A stretch of DNA of 64,000 bases from Bacteroidota bacterium (GCA_016866255.1 VGMY01000002.1:62001-126000), one strand, 5' to 3'; counted from the first letter of the stretch, positions 18,141-26,919 are shown. Numbers and translations: made by a program. Notes: generated by a model from the sequence alone, not told the origin.

Positions 18141-19555
18141 TTTCCAGGAACGGGATGGTCGGTAAAAGGAATGCAACGAATCGTGGCCTTGGTTTCATTT
18201 TTGACCAATTCTTCGGTCGCTTCGGTTCCGTCCCAATGTGCTAAGAAAAAGCCTCCCTGATCGATGCGCTGCTTGAATTCTTCGTAAGTATCCACCTCAA
18301 AGGTGTTATTGGCTCGATGCAATTTGGAACGTTCGAAAAGATTGGATTGAATGTCCTCCAAAAGCTGGGCGATGCTTTCTGCAGCTATATCTATGGAGAT
18401 GTTCGATTTCTCTTTGGTGTCTCGACGTGCGAGCTCAATTTGCCCATTTTCTAGATCTCTTGGGCCCATCGCTAAGCGAATCGGAACCCCTTTTACCTCG
18501 TATTCGTTAAATTTCCAACCTGGGCGCTTATTGTCGTCGCTATCCAATTTAAACCGAATTCCTTTGGCTTTAAGTTCTTTTCCAAGGGACATGAACTTCT
18601 CTTCAACTCGATGGAATTCATCTTCGGTTTTGTAAATCGGAACCGCTACCACTTGAATGGGAGCAAGCATTGGGGGCAACACCAATCCTTCATCGTCGGA
18701 ATGGGTCATCACCAAGGCTCCCATGAGTCGGGTAGAGACACCCCACGAAGTGGCCCAAACGTAATCCAATTTTCCACTTTTATCCGCAAACTTTACCTCA
18801 AATGCTTTAGCAAAATTCTGTCCTAAAAAATGGGATGTTCCAGCTTGAAGGGCTTTTCCGTCTTGCATCATGGCCTCAATGCACAAGGTGTCCTCTGCGC
18901 CGGCAAATCGTTCACCGGGCGTTTTTCTTCCCAAGATTACTGGCATGGCCATGTAGTTTTCGGAAAAATCCGCGTAAACGCGAAGCATTTGTTCGGTTTC
19001 GGCTATGGCTTCCTCTTTCGTTGCATGGGCAGTATGCCCTTCTTGCCATAGAAATTCCGCTGTACGCAAGAACAGGCGTGTGCGCATTTCCCAACGAACA
19101 ACATTAGCCCACTGATTAATGAGAATTGGCAGATCTCGATAAGATTGAATCCAATTTCGGTAGGAGTTCCAAATGATTGTTTCTGATGTTGGCCGAACAA
19201 TGAGTTCTTCTTGCAGTTTCGCTTCGGGGTCAACTTCAACACCTTTGCCGTCAGCGCTTGCTTTAAGGCGGTAATGCGTGACAACCGCACATTCTTTCGC
19301 AAACCCCTCGACATGACTGGCCTCTTTGCTCAGGTAAGATTTGGGGATGAATAAGGGGAAGTAGGCGTTAGAATGCCCAGTATCTTTAAACATTCTGTCC
19401 AACACGTCCCTCATATTTTCCCAAATTGCATAACCGTAAGGTTTTATGACCATGCACCCTTTCACATCCGAATGCTCCGCTAAATCTGCGTTGTGCACGA
19501 GGTCGTTATACCACTTTGAATAGTCGTCTTTACGAGTTGTTGCCTTCTTGTCCAT
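18083..19555 (-). CDS. proS: Prolyl-tRNA synthetase, archaeal/eukaryotic type
   Basis: 490 residues. This is the short class II form without the bacterial editing insertion: motif 2 in [27 protein letters not shown], motif 3 late in the catalytic core, an anticodon-binding domain (about 290-390) and a C-terminal zinc-domain-like end finishing IFAKAY. It charges tRNA-Pro. The -7 box TACCTTTG lies at 19573-19580. The archaeal-type form is common in Bacteroidota and is not evidence of recent transfer. Confidence 0.95.
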   Translation of the reverse strand: MDKKATTRKDDYSKWYNDLVHNADLAEHSDVKGCMVIKPYGYAIWENMRDVLDRMFKDTGHSNAYFPLFIPKSYLSKEASHVEGFAKECAVVTHYRLKASADGKGVEVDPEAKLQEELIVRPTSETIIWNSYRNWIQSYRDLPILINQWANVVRWEMRTRLFLRTAEFLWQEGHTAHATKEEAIAETEQMLRVYADFSENYMAMPVILGRKTPGERFAGAEDTLCIEAMMQDGKALQAGTSHFLGQNFAKAFEVKFADKSGKLDYVWATSWGVSTRLMGALVMTHSDDEGLVLPPMLAPIQVVAVPIYKTEDEFHRVEEKFMSLGKELKAKGIRFKLDSDDNKRPGWKFNEYEVKGVPIRLAMGPRDLENGQIELARRDTKEKSNISIDIAAESIAQLLEDIQSNLFERSKLHRANNTFEVDTYEEFKQRIDQGGFFLAHWDGTEATEELVKNETKATIRCIPFTDHPVPGKCMVTGQPSVQRVIFAKAY

Positions 19556-19572
19556 GAAATTGAAAACTGGCG

Positions 19573-19580
19573 CAAAGGTA
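19573..19580 (-). promoter_or_regulatory. -7 box of proS
   Basis: The minus strand reads TACCTTTG, a full match to TAnnTTTG, with 17 nt to the proS ATG. Confidence 0.65.
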
Positions 19581-19620
19581 CAAAAAATGCACCTTCGTCA
19601 GGACGTGTACAGAATCCCTG

Positions 19621-19983
19621 TTAAAAAAGAAATTCTTGCTTTGTGGTTTTGAAAGCCTCAACAAAAATGGTTTTTACGGTATCGCTTTGAGGAGAGTTTT
19701 TGATGAGGAATACCGTACAATCTATCGTACTTCCACCATAAGAACCCGGTTTGATGTAATCTTTCAGGTTGAATTCAACCAATCCGTTGACATCGGTTAC
19801 TTCTGACATTACGAAAGGGGAATAGGGAGGATTTTGGGTTACTCCGTCAATTACTACCTTTGCGTTGAGTTTTGGTTGGCCGTTATAACCAACATAAACC
19901 CGAAGAACGGTATCGTTTTTTCGATTACAGCCATTCAGAAAGGCTGCGGTAAAAAGGAGGAAAAAAAAGAAGATTTTTTTCAT
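19621..19983 (-). CDS. Hypothetical lipoprotein with Ig/CRD-like beta domain
   Basis: 120 residues. The lipoprotein signal is MKKIFFFFLLFTAAFLNGC (Cys19). The mature part (VLRVYVGYNGQPKLNAKVVIDG ... VNGLVEFNLKDYIKPGSY) looks like a small beta-sandwich of the carboxypeptidase-regulatory or Big type, with a strand-turn pattern that delivers an adaptable loop. No specific family is recognised. Its own promoter (20003-20010) makes it a likely monocistron. Confidence 0.65.
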   Translation of the reverse strand: MKKIFFFFLLFTAAFLNGCNRKNDTVLRVYVGYNGQPKLNAKVVIDGVTQNPPYSPFVMSEVTDVNGLVEFNLKDYIKPGSYGGSTIDCTVFLIKNSPQSDTVKTIFVEAFKTTKQEFLF

Positions 19984-20002
19984 GGGTACTTATTAGTCCT
20001 TT

Positions 20003-20010
20003 CAAAGATA
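20003..20010 (-). promoter_or_regulatory. -7 box of the 19621-19983 lipoprotein gene
   Basis: The minus strand reads TATCTTTG (exact TAnnTTTG), 19 nt before the ATG. Confidence 0.6.
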
Positions 20011-20041
20011 ATATTTTCAACCAGTTTTAGCAAATCATTGG

Positions 20042-20049
20042 TACTTTTG
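20042..20049 (+). promoter_or_regulatory. -7 box directly before the ZIP transporter gene
   Basis: TACTTTTG is a full match and ends 5 nt before ATG 20055, so transcription would begin at or next to the start codon (leaderless). Confidence 0.6.
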
Positions 20050-20054
20050 TGGGC

Positions 20055-20879
20055 ATGGAGGATATCGTTAATTATATTGCTACACTACACCCAGTTTGGG
20101 CGGCTTTTTGGGCGACGGTCTTCACTTGGGTAATAACTGCTGCTGGCGCCTCCTTGGTCTTTTTCTTTAAAAACATGCACCGCGGCGTTTTAGACGCCAT
20201 GCTCGGCTTTACCGGTGGAATCATGGTAGCCGCAAGTTTTTGGTCGTTGTTAAATCCATCCATAGAAATGTCACAGAAATTATTTCCCAATTTTCCATGG
20301 ATGCCGGCGGCAGTGGGATTTCTTACCGGGGCCTTATTTCTGTATTTTTTGGACAAGAAAATGCCCCATTTGCACATCAATTTTAACGAAAACGAATCCG
20401 AGGGGGTCAAGACACAACTTCATAAAACAACCTTGTTGGTGCTCGCCATCACGCTTCATAACATACCAGAAGGTTTAGCGGTTGGCGTATTATTTGGGGC
20501 TGCTGCAAATGGAATGGGGGGAGCAACAATAGGTGCAGCGGTGGCATTGGCTTTGGGGATTGCTATTCAGAATTTTCCGGAGGGCTTTGCCGTAGCAATG
20601 CCTCTGCGAAGAGCAGGTGCTAGCCGATTTAAAGCATTTTGGTACGGTCAACTTTCGGCCATTGTTGAACCCATTGCGGGTGTGGTAGGCGCTTTGGCGG
20701 TTATTTACATTCAACCCATTTTACCCTTTGCCCTTGCTTTCGCAGCAGGCGCCATGATATTTGTCGTGGTAGAAGAAGTTATCCCCGAAACGCAACGCGA
20801 TAAATACACCGATCTTGCGGTACTCGGGTTCATTGCCGGTTTTGTGGTGATGATGGTCTTGGACGTGGCCTTGGGGTAG
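20055..20879 (+). CDS. ZIP-family divalent metal transporter
   Basis: 274 residues and about eight transmembrane segments. The metal-path helices carry the ZIP signatures: HNIPEGLAVGVLFGA in TM4 (His, Asn, Glu) and NFPEGFAVAMPL in TM5, with E in SAIVEPIAG. A His-containing loop (MPHLHINF) lies between TM3 and TM4, where ZIP proteins keep metal-sensing residues. It is probably a Zn/Mn/Fe importer of the GufA/ZupT branch. ATG 20055 is preferred over GTG 20049 because of the promoter position. Confidence 0.92.
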   Translation: MEDIVNYIATLHPVWAAFWATVFTWVITAAGASLVFFFKNMHRGVLDAMLGFTGGIMVAASFWSLLNPSIEMSQKLFPNFPWMPAAVGFLTGALFLYFLDKKMPHLHINFNENESEGVKTQLHKTTLLVLAITLHNIPEGLAVGVLFGAAANGMGGATIGAAVALALGIAIQNFPEGFAVAMPLRRAGASRFKAFWYGQLSAIVEPIAGVVGALAVIYIQPILPFALAFAAGAMIFVVVEEVIPETQRDKYTDLAVLGFIAGFVVMMVLDVALG

Positions 20880-20888
20880 CGGTAAATA

Positions 20889-22298
20889 CTACGCGCAAAT
20901 AGCTTCCTCCGTGGCCTTTAGGATTTCCCGAACTTCTTCCAAAGTGGGCGCTTCAGCATAGGTTCTTAGCACAGGTTCAGTTCCAGAAGGTCGAATCATG
21001 ACCCAGCGGTCATCATCGAAGAAATACTTGAATCCATCGGTAGTTTTAACATCGCGTACCGTGTATTTACCAAAGGATTTATAGGTGTTGTCCTGACAAT
21101 TTTTAATGATTTTTTGCTTCAATGCTTCCGTAATGTGCAAGTCGTTTCGCTCGAATTTAAAAGGCCCAACGATTTCATAAACTTCCGCAATCAACTCTTC
21201 TAACGTTTTGCCGGAAGTGGCCATAAACTCCCAAAGAATAAGTCCCATCCATATACCATCGCGCTCAGGAATGTGTCCTTTAACGGCAATCCCGCCAGAT
21301 TCCTCTCCTCCAAGAAGTACGTCTTCGTTGACCATGATGGCAGCGATGTCTTTGAATCCGATTTTAGTCGTGGTATGCTCCAAGTTGTAGTGCGCACACA
21401 TTTTGTAGACTCTTGGGGTAACGCTAAACGCGATAGCTACCTTTCCAGACATGCCCTTATACTTCACCAAGTAGTGAATCAACAAGAGGATAATGTGATG
21501 AGAATCCACAAATTCTCCATGGCTATCGTACAAACCGATGCGGTCAGCATCTCCATCCGTAGCCAATGCACAGTCGATGTTTTGATGGCTTTTAATGTAC
21601 TGCGCAAGTTCTTGCAAGTTCTTGCCGATCGGTTCTGGCGCTTGGCCCATAAACGAAGGATTAGGATTGCAATGCAGTAAGGTGGTTGATGGAAGTACCT
21701 GCGGTATAACCCGTTGACCCGCACCGTACATGGCATCGTACATTAAGCGTAATCCTGATTGCTGTATTGCCGTTAAATCGAAGCTGGCTTTGACATGATC
21801 AATGTACTCTTTTTCCAGCGGTAAAACCTCGATTTGTCCTTTTGACAATGCGTTTTCAATGGAAAAATTGGTGTAATCGATTCTGCACACATCGGGGATA
21901 ATGGCTTCAATTTCGTTGATTTTTTCGGGTTGTAGTGGTCCACCGAATTTCGCCTTTAGTTTAAATCCGTTGTACGAGGGTGGATTATGGCTCGCTGTAA
22001 GAATAATGCCTATTTCACATCCGTGTTGGTGGGCACCCAATGAAATCATCGGGGTAGAAACAAATCCCTGAGCAATATATACCTTAATGCCTTGTTGAAC
22101 CAATACGGCAGCCGCGGTATGCATGAATAATTCCCCCGCAAAACGGCAATCGTGACCAATAACCACTGATGGGTTTTCAAAACGCTCCTTGAGCCATATG
22201 CCCGTTGCTTCGGTGACCCTGGCAACGTTTTCAACGGTAAAATCTTGTGCTATGATGGCACGCCATCCGTCGGTCCCAAATTTAATTTTTTGTGCCAC
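20889..22298 (-). CDS. Phosphoglucomutase/phosphomannomutase family enzyme
   Basis: 469 residues. It is an alpha-D-phosphohexomutase with four domains: FGTDGWR start, the phosphoserine loop TASHNPPSYNGFK, the metal loop TDGDADRIG, the sugar-binding GGEESGG, and the phosphate-binding RPSGTEPVLRTY near the C-terminus. It interconverts hexose 1- and 6-phosphates for glycan precursor supply; glucose, mannose or glucosamine specificity cannot be fixed here. It lies 3 nt downstream of the ornithine aminotransferase gene on the same strand. Confidence 0.92.
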   Translation of the reverse strand: MAQKIKFGTDGWRAIIAQDFTVENVARVTEATGIWLKERFENPSVVIGHDCRFAGELFMHTAAAVLVQQGIKVYIAQGFVSTPMISLGAHQHGCEIGIILTASHNPPSYNGFKLKAKFGGPLQPEKINEIEAIIPDVCRIDYTNFSIENALSKGQIEVLPLEKEYIDHVKASFDLTAIQQSGLRLMYDAMYGAGQRVIPQVLPSTTLLHCNPNPSFMGQAPEPIGKNLQELAQYIKSHQNIDCALATDGDADRIGLYDSHGEFVDSHHIILLLIHYLVKYKGMSGKVAIAFSVTPRVYKMCAHYNLEHTTTKIGFKDIAAIMVNEDVLLGGEESGGIAVKGHIPERDGIWMGLILWEFMATSGKTLEELIAEVYEIVGPFKFERNDLHITEALKQKIIKNCQDNTYKSFGKYTVRDVKTTDGFKYFFDDDRWVMIRPSGTEPVLRTYAEAPTLEEVREILKATEEAICA

Positions 22299-22301
22299 GA
22301 T

Positions 22302-23573
22302 TTAAGGGGTAAATTGATGAAACGTTGCTTGAATTATTGAAATGCATTGATCCATTTCCTGTTCGGTTATGATCAAGGGTGGAGCAAATCGAATGATATT
22401 GCCCTGGGTGGGTTTTACTAAAAGGCCATTTTCGGCAAGATTTACACAAAAACGCCACGCGGTATTGCTTTCTGGTGTGTCATTGATGACAATTGCGTTG
22501 AGCAGCCCTTTACCCCTGACTTCCCGAAATAGCCCTTTTAGGTTTACAAGTTCCTGCATAGCAGCCTTGAATTTTAGGCCTAATTTCCGTGAATTGACCA
22601 TCAGGTGTTCGTCTATCACAACTTTCACTGCCTCTTCTGCAACAGCTGCCGCTAATGGGTTGCCTCCAAAAGTAGATCCGTGTTGGCCCGGTTTAATAAC
22701 TTCCATGATGTAATTATCTGCTAATACTCCGGAGACGGGATAAACGCCCCCTCCCAAAGCTTTACCGAGAATTAAAATATCGGGCCTTTGGTAGGTGCCC
22801 CTGCGTTCGCACTGTTTTTGGCAATCGCATACACCGCAGACGGCTAATAAACTTCCTGTTCTTGCTAATCCTGTTTGAATCTCATCGGCAATAAATAAGG
22901 TATTGGTTTGGTTACAAGTTTGCCGAATCGCAGGAATGTAGTCATTGGATGGAACAATTACTCCAGCCTCCCCTTGCACAGGTTCAACGAGAATTCCAAT
23001 GGTGTTTTCTCGGGATAAAGCATCCTGCATAGCACGAATATCGTTGTAAGGGATGCTTATAAACCCGGGGGTGTGGGGCCCAAAATTTTTTTTTGATCCC
23101 TCATCTGAAGAAAAGGAAATAATGGTGGTAGTCCTTCCGTGAAAATTTCCTTCACATACCACAATGTTACCCCGATTTTCCGGGATACCTTTGACTTCGT
23201 ATGCCCATTTCCTTGCGAGTTTGATGGCTGTCTCAACGGCCTCTGCCCCAGTATTCATGGGAAGCACCTTATCGTAGCCAAATTGTTTGTGAAGAAATGC
23301 TTCAAAGAGCCCGAGCCTATTGTTGTGAAAAGCTCTCGATGTAAGGGTTAGTTTGGATGCTTGTTGCTTGAGGGCGTTCAAGATTTTGGGGTGGCAATGG
23401 CCTTGGTTTACTGCTGAATAAGCAGAAAGAAAGTCAAAGTATTTTTTCCCATCCACGTCCCAAACATGAATTCCGGAGCCTCGTTCCAAAACTACCGGTA
23501 TTGGGTGGTAGTTGTGAGCACCGTATTCCTCCTCAAGAGCAATGAACGATTTTGAATTCAACCTTGGCTTCAT
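22302..23573 (-). CDS. rocD: Ornithine aminotransferase
   Basis: About 423 residues, class III PLP aminotransferase. It shows the NTGAEAVETAIKLARKW cofactor region, EPVQGEAGV, the aspartate in IADEIQTGLARTG and the Schiff-base lysine in LILGKALGGGVYPVSG (about K271). It converts ornithine plus 2-oxoglutarate to glutamate semialdehyde. Between ARTGSLLAV and RPDIL there is an insertion with four cysteines (CGVCDCQKQC, about 246-255) absent from the textbook enzyme. ATG 23573 is chosen over TTG 23585 because the -7 box at 23583-23590 overlaps the latter. Confidence 0.9.
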   Translation of the reverse strand: MKPRLNSKSFIALEEEYGAHNYHPIPVVLERGSGIHVWDVDGKKYFDFLSAYSAVNQGHCHPKILNALKQQASKLTLTSRAFHNNRLGLFEAFLHKQFGYDKVLPMNTGAEAVETAIKLARKWAYEVKGIPENRGNIVVCEGNFHGRTTTIISFSSDEGSKKNFGPHTPGFISIPYNDIRAMQDALSRENTIGILVEPVQGEAGVIVPSNDYIPAIRQTCNQTNTLFIADEIQTGLARTGSLLAVCGVCDCQKQCERRGTYQRPDILILGKALGGGVYPVSGVLADNYIMEVIKPGQHGSTFGGNPLAAAVAEEAVKVVIDEHLMVNSRKLGLKFKAAMQELVNLKGLFREVRGKGLLNAIVINDTPESNTAWRFCVNLAENGLLVKPTQGNIIRFAPPLIITEQEMDQCISIIQATFHQFTP

Positions 23574-23582
23574 CTTACCCCA

Positions 23583-23590
23583 CAAAGATA
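23583..23590 (-). promoter_or_regulatory. -7 box of the rocD operon
   Basis: The minus strand reads TATCTTTG, 9 nt before the chosen rocD ATG. It excludes the upstream TTG as start. Confidence 0.6.
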
Positions 23591-23639
23591 ACTTTTGCTG
23601 TTGAATTTCCGGCTTTCTTGATGTTCAATGCAAATCATT

Positions 23640-23647
23640 TACTTTTG
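23640..23647 (+). promoter_or_regulatory. -7 box of the DUF2490 gene
   Basis: TACTTTTG lies 7 nt before ATG 23655 and so selects this start over the in-frame ATG at 23628. Confidence 0.6.
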
Positions 23648-23654
23648 CAAAGTG

Positions 23655-24419
23655 ATGAGATACCTGCTATTAATAATATGTGCTGCTCAATTTTCAACGC
23701 ATGCACAAAAAAACATGGTCAATCAATTCAATGGTTGGGCCCTTTACAATGGTTTTTATAAGGTGAGCGGAAAAACGTTTTTGATGAGTGAGTATCAATG
23801 GCGACGTGCCGAAGGTTTTAGGCACTGGCAACAGTCACTTTTGCGATTTGGAGTTGGATATCAAATTACCCCTGAAGTTTCTCTGATGGGGGGTTACGCA
23901 TGGATCAAAACATTTCCATACGGAGTTCAGCCGATTTTACATGAATTTGATGAAAATCGAATCTTTGAACAGGTCAACGTAAAGCATAAAATGGGACGCT
24001 TTGAATTGCAGCATCGGTACCGAATTGAACAGCGCTTTCTTGAGCAGTATGCTAAAAATAGCGGAGCTGAAATCGCTGAAGTTTCTCCAATTTATCTCAA
24101 TCGGATCAGGTACAGGGCCATGGTAACCTTTCCAATAACGCGAAAGGAGTTGGCAAAAAACACCTTGTTTTTGAACCTCAACAATGAACTTTTTGTGGGT
24201 TTTGGGAAGGGAATAGCCAAGAATCCTCTTGATCAAAACCGCTTTATTGCTGCCTTGGGTTGGCAATTTACCTCCAATTCGAATGTGCAGTTGGGCTATC
24301 TAAATCAATTTATCATAAAACCGAATGCCACCGACATGGAAAGAAATCACATTTTATGGATCAGTTGGATACATAGGGTTGACTTAACCAAAGTTTTTGA
24401 AAAGGCCGCCGGAAACTAG
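23655..24419 (+). CDS. DUF2490 outer-membrane beta-barrel protein
   Basis: 254 residues. A signal peptide (MRYLLLIICAAQFSTHAQ) is followed by a barrel-like sequence of alternating amphipathic strands, ending with an aromatic WISWIHRVDLTKVF strand. The pattern of FNGWALYNGFYKVSGKTFLMSEYQ, then YQITPEVSLMGGYAW, then the RFELQHRYRIEQRF pair fits the DUF2490 family. The function of this family is unknown; location in the outer membrane is inferred. Confidence 0.8.
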   Translation: MRYLLLIICAAQFSTHAQKNMVNQFNGWALYNGFYKVSGKTFLMSEYQWRRAEGFRHWQQSLLRFGVGYQITPEVSLMGGYAWIKTFPYGVQPILHEFDENRIFEQVNVKHKMGRFELQHRYRIEQRFLEQYAKNSGAEIAEVSPIYLNRIRYRAMVTFPITRKELAKNTLFLNLNNELFVGFGKGIAKNPLDQNRFIAALGWQFTSNSNVQLGYLNQFIIKPNATDMERNHILWISWIHRVDLTKVFEKAAGN

Positions 24420-24454
24420 GAACTAAAACGTGCGGTACTCGTGTTTTCTGTCAA

Positions 24455-25267
24455 TTAATTACCAAACCGTTCAATAACCTGCTGTGTCACGCCGGTATTT
24501 GAGAAGCCCCCGTCATGGAACAAATTCTGCATGGTAACATAACGCGTTAAGTCCGAAAACATCGAAATGCAATAATCTGCACAAGCAAGGGCGGTTGCAT
24601 TTCCAAGTGGCGACATCTGCTCTGAGAAATTGATGAATTCGTTGAACCCTTTGATTCCTTGTCCGGCAGTTGTTACGGTTGGCGATTGAGAAATCGTATT
24701 CACTCGAACTTTTTTTGCGATGCCGTAATGATAACCAAAGGAACGCGCAATGGACTCAAGCAGCGATTTGGCATCTGCCATATCGTTATAATCTGGAAAA
24801 ATGCGTTGGGCAGCAATGTAGGTTAAGGCAAGCACCGAACCCCAATCGTTCATGGCGTCGTGCTTGTAAAGCGTAGCCAATGTTTTGTGCAACGACATGG
24901 CCGAAACGTCCATGGTTTGTTGGTAAAATTGATAATTGCTCTCGGTGTAATGCTTGCCTTTTCGAACGTTGGGGGACATGCCGATTGAGTGCAATACAAA
25001 GTCTATCTTTCCCCCAAGGATGTCGAGGGATTGGGTTACAAGATTTTCAAGGTCCTCGGTATTGGTTGCATCGGCAGGGATTACTTTACTCCCCGTTTTT
25101 TCAGCAAGACCGTTGATTTCTCCCATACGCATGGCGATAGGGGCATTGGTTAAAACAAATTCGGCTCCTTCCTCGTGCGCACGCTCCGCAACTTTCCAAG
25201 CGATGGATTGGTCGTTAAGTGCACCGAAAATAATTCCTTTTTTGCCTTTAAGAAGATGGTTTGACAT
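24455..25267 (-). CDS. fabI: Enoyl-[acyl-carrier-protein] reductase (NADH)
   Basis: 270 residues, a short-chain-dehydrogenase fold. It opens with LLKGKKGIIFGALNDQSIAWKVA (FabI-type nucleotide loop) and the catalytic Tyr-x6-Lys is in DYNDMADAKSLLESIARSFG, followed by NTISQSPTVTTAGQGI. It carries out the last reduction of fatty-acid elongation and is a likely triclosan-type target. ATG 25267 is favoured because an upstream in-frame start at 25303 would lie before the promoter box. Confidence 0.94.
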   Translation of the reverse strand: MSNHLLKGKKGIIFGALNDQSIAWKVAERAHEEGAEFVLTNAPIAMRMGEINGLAEKTGSKVIPADATNTEDLENLVTQSLDILGGKIDFVLHSIGMSPNVRKGKHYTESNYQFYQQTMDVSAMSLHKTLATLYKHDAMNDWGSVLALTYIAAQRIFPDYNDMADAKSLLESIARSFGYHYGIAKKVRVNTISQSPTVTTAGQGIKGFNEFINFSEQMSPLGNATALACADYCISMFSDLTRYVTMQNLFHDGGFSNTGVTQQVIERFGN

Positions 25268-25281
25268 GATCAATTTTTTTA

Positions 25282-25289
25282 CAAAAATA
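25282..25289 (-). promoter_or_regulatory. -7 box of fabI
   Basis: The minus strand reads TATTTTTG (TAnnTTTG), 14 nt before ATG 25267. Confidence 0.5.
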
Positions 25290-25385
25290 GCAACTTGTTG
25301 CAAGACGTAGGGATTTCTATTAAAAATCGCAAGGAGGGAGAGGTAAAATGCTTCGATTTAGTACATTCGTATTCTACAAAACGCT

Positions 25386-25688
25386 ATGAACCCTCGACAA
25401 AACACCTCGAATCAAACGTTAAAATTGGTGATAGCCCTTCTCATCGACATGATCGGGGTGATGTCCTATCTCATTCCTTCGTTTGGCGAAGTATTCGATG
25501 CTTTTTGGGCGCCCCTGTCAGCCCTGCTGGTTTTTCTGCTGTTTGGGAAGAAATTATCCTGGGCGAGTTTTACGTTCTTCGAAGAACTATTTCCTTTTAC
25601 CGATTTGATTCCATCCGCCACCCTTGCCTGGTATTTTCGCTATGGGCGCGCTGCGAATGTTAAAAAAGAAGGGCATTTGAAGTCTTAA
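25386..25688 (+). CDS. Small hypothetical membrane protein
   Basis: 100 residues with two hydrophobic segments (about 12-30 and 38-56) and a shorter aromatic one near 63-85. It resembles the small two-TM proteins often found in Flavobacteriales, but I cannot assign a family. The C-terminus is basic (VKKEGHLKS), which suggests a cytoplasmic end. It is separated from the next gene by 43 bp that carry a promoter box. Confidence 0.7.
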   Translation: MNPRQNTSNQTLKLVIALLIDMIGVMSYLIPSFGEVFDAFWAPLSALLVFLLFGKKLSWASFTFFEELFPFTDLIPSATLAWYFRYGRAANVKKEGHLKS

Positions 25689-25701
25689 AAACAAAAGTGA
25701 T

Positions 25702-25709
25702 TAACTTTG
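25702..25709 (+). promoter_or_regulatory. -7 box of the first small Cys-rich lipoprotein
   Basis: TAACTTTG (TAnnTTTG) lies 22 nt before ATG 25732. The paralogue downstream has a similar box (TATCTTTA) at the same distance. Confidence 0.6.
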
Positions 25710-25731
25710 ATAAACTTTTAAATTTCATGTT

Positions 25732-25932
25732 ATGAAAAAGATACTTTTAGCTTTCGGTTTTGGTCTTTTCCTATTAGCTTCATGCAAAAAAGACTACACT
25801 TGTGTATGCAAAATAGGTGGTCAAACGGTATCAACAGTTACGATCAATGATACTAAAAAGAATGCAACAGCGACGTGTGATGAAAGCGATGGGTACATTT
25901 TTGGTATTGAACAAGATTGTGAAATTCAGTAG
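25732..25932 (+). CDS. Small Cys-rich lipoprotein, copy 1
   Basis: 66 residues. The lipobox is in GLFLLASC (Cys18), followed by KKDYTCVCKIGGQ. The mature protein is only about 49 residues, with four more cysteines (TCVC, ATC, QDC) likely to form disulphides, and the ending DCEIQ. It shares the KKDYTC.C, VTINDTK.NA and DCEIQ blocks with the next gene, so the two are tandem duplicates. No function is known. Confidence 0.8.
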   Translation: MKKILLAFGFGLFLLASCKKDYTCVCKIGGQTVSTVTINDTKKNATATCDESDGYIFGIEQDCEIQ

Positions 25933-25983
25933 GACTTCTTTTAACTGTTGAAAAGTTTTTTTTCGGAAGTGTTTAAAAAAGTC

Positions 25984-25991
25984 TATCTTTA
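25984..25991 (+). promoter_or_regulatory. -7 box of the second small lipoprotein
   Basis: TATCTTTA, one base from consensus, lies 22 nt before ATG 26014, the same spacing as in copy 1. Confidence 0.5.
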
Positions 25992-26013
25992 ATCATCTTT
26001 TAAAATTTTTATT

Positions 26014-26241
26014 ATGAAAAAAATGTTATTAATCTTTGGGTTGGGTCTTTTTTTAATGGCCTCCTGCAAAAAAGACTATACTTGTACTTGTACAGGATTT
26101 ATTGATGGTGAAGAATTCCCAGGAGCTTCTAGTAGTGTAACTATAAATGACACTAAAAGCAATGCGGAAGAGCAATGTGATGACGGGGATCTTCCCGAAG
26201 ATGCGCTTACTGGAGTTGCTGTAGATTGCGAAATCCAATAG
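26014..26241 (+). CDS. Small Cys-rich lipoprotein, copy 2
   Basis: 75 residues, paralogous to the previous gene. The lipobox is LFLMASC, then KKDYTCTCTGFIDGE, VTINDTKSNAEEQC and the shared DCEIQ end. It is more acidic than copy 1 and has a nine-residue insertion around FIDGEEFPG. A separate promoter upstream and a strong terminator downstream suggest each copy is transcribed on its own. Confidence 0.8.
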   Translation: MKKMLLIFGLGLFLMASCKKDYTCTCTGFIDGEEFPGASSSVTINDTKSNAEEQCDDGDLPEDALTGVAVDCEIQ

Positions 26242-26262
26242 GATAATCCAATTAAATGTAAC

Positions 26263-26288
26263 AGGGAGCTTTGTCTCCCTTTTTTTTT
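26263..26288 (+). terminator. Intrinsic terminator after the small lipoprotein pair
   Basis: A six-bp stem (AGGGAG / CTCCCT, 26263-26268 and 26275-26280) with a six-nt loop is followed by eight T. This is a canonical rho-independent terminator. It sits just before ATG 26292 of the next gene. Confidence 0.8.
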
Positions 26289-26291
26289 GTT

Positions 26292-26879
26292 ATGAATGCA
26301 CTTGAATTATTATTGCTCAAATTAGGAAGTTCGTTCTTTCTTTCGAAGTTCTTGCCTTATTTTTTGATGGTTTTCTTGGGATTGGGTTTAGCCATTGCCG
26401 TTTTTCGGCAAGGTTTAAAAGTTAAAAAATGGGTGAACGCATCCCTGGTTTTTCTATTAGCAGTATTGCCTTTTGGTATCTATTTTCTTGCCTTTCCCAT
26501 TTATCGGGGGGATTTGATGTCGATGGGATATTGTCCGAAAAGCTCGCTGGAATTTCCTTTTGAATCGGGGGTAGTGGTGGTTGCTCTGCCGGGTTGTAAG
26601 TATTGTTCGGAGTCTACAAAGCTCATGAATCAGATTCATCAGAAGTTGCCCGGCAAAACCCAATATTGGGTGTTGGGAACCGACTCTTTAGATGTTTCGG
26701 CGTACGATAAGCTTCTATCGGAAGAAATTTTCTGCAGGTTGGCTTTGCATCAAAAAGAGCTTCTACCCATAACGGAAGGCAGTTTTCCAACCTTTTTGTG
26801 GATTAAAAATTACCGCATTGAAAAGGCCTGGCACAACAACGATTTTGGTGTCTACGCTCTGCAGGAAATTGCGCTGTAG
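26292..26879 (+). CDS. Membrane-anchored thioredoxin-like protein
   Basis: 195 residues. Two N-terminal transmembrane segments (about 10-32 and 42-62) precede a periplasmic domain with a thioredoxin-fold signature: VVVVALPGCKYCSEST has the active-site-like C-x-x-C (GCKYC), and GSFPTFLWIKN matches the cis-Pro strand. It is probably a thiol-disulphide oxidoreductase at the inner membrane. The start is ATG 26292, which follows the T-tract of the upstream terminator; its own promoter was not found, so some readthrough is likely. Confidence 0.78.
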   Translation: MNALELLLLKLGSSFFLSKFLPYFLMVFLGLGLAIAVFRQGLKVKKWVNASLVFLLAVLPFGIYFLAFPIYRGDLMSMGYCPKSSLEFPFESGVVVVALPGCKYCSESTKLMNQIHQKLPGKTQYWVLGTDSLDVSAYDKLLSEEIFCRLALHQKELLPITEGSFPTFLWIKNYRIEKAWHNNDFGVYALQEIAL

Positions 26880-26919
26880 CAACCATTCCGTGGACTTCTG
26901 CAAAATTGGACCAATTCGG

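Noticed and set aside
18083-19555. Archaeal-type proS as a sign of horizontal transfer
   Set aside because: This ProRS type is widespread in Bacteroidota and the gene has local promoter and base composition.
23583-23585. TTG start of ornithine aminotransferase at 23585
   Set aside because: The TTG is part of the -7 box TATCTTTG, so it cannot be transcribed from that promoter; ATG 23573 follows.
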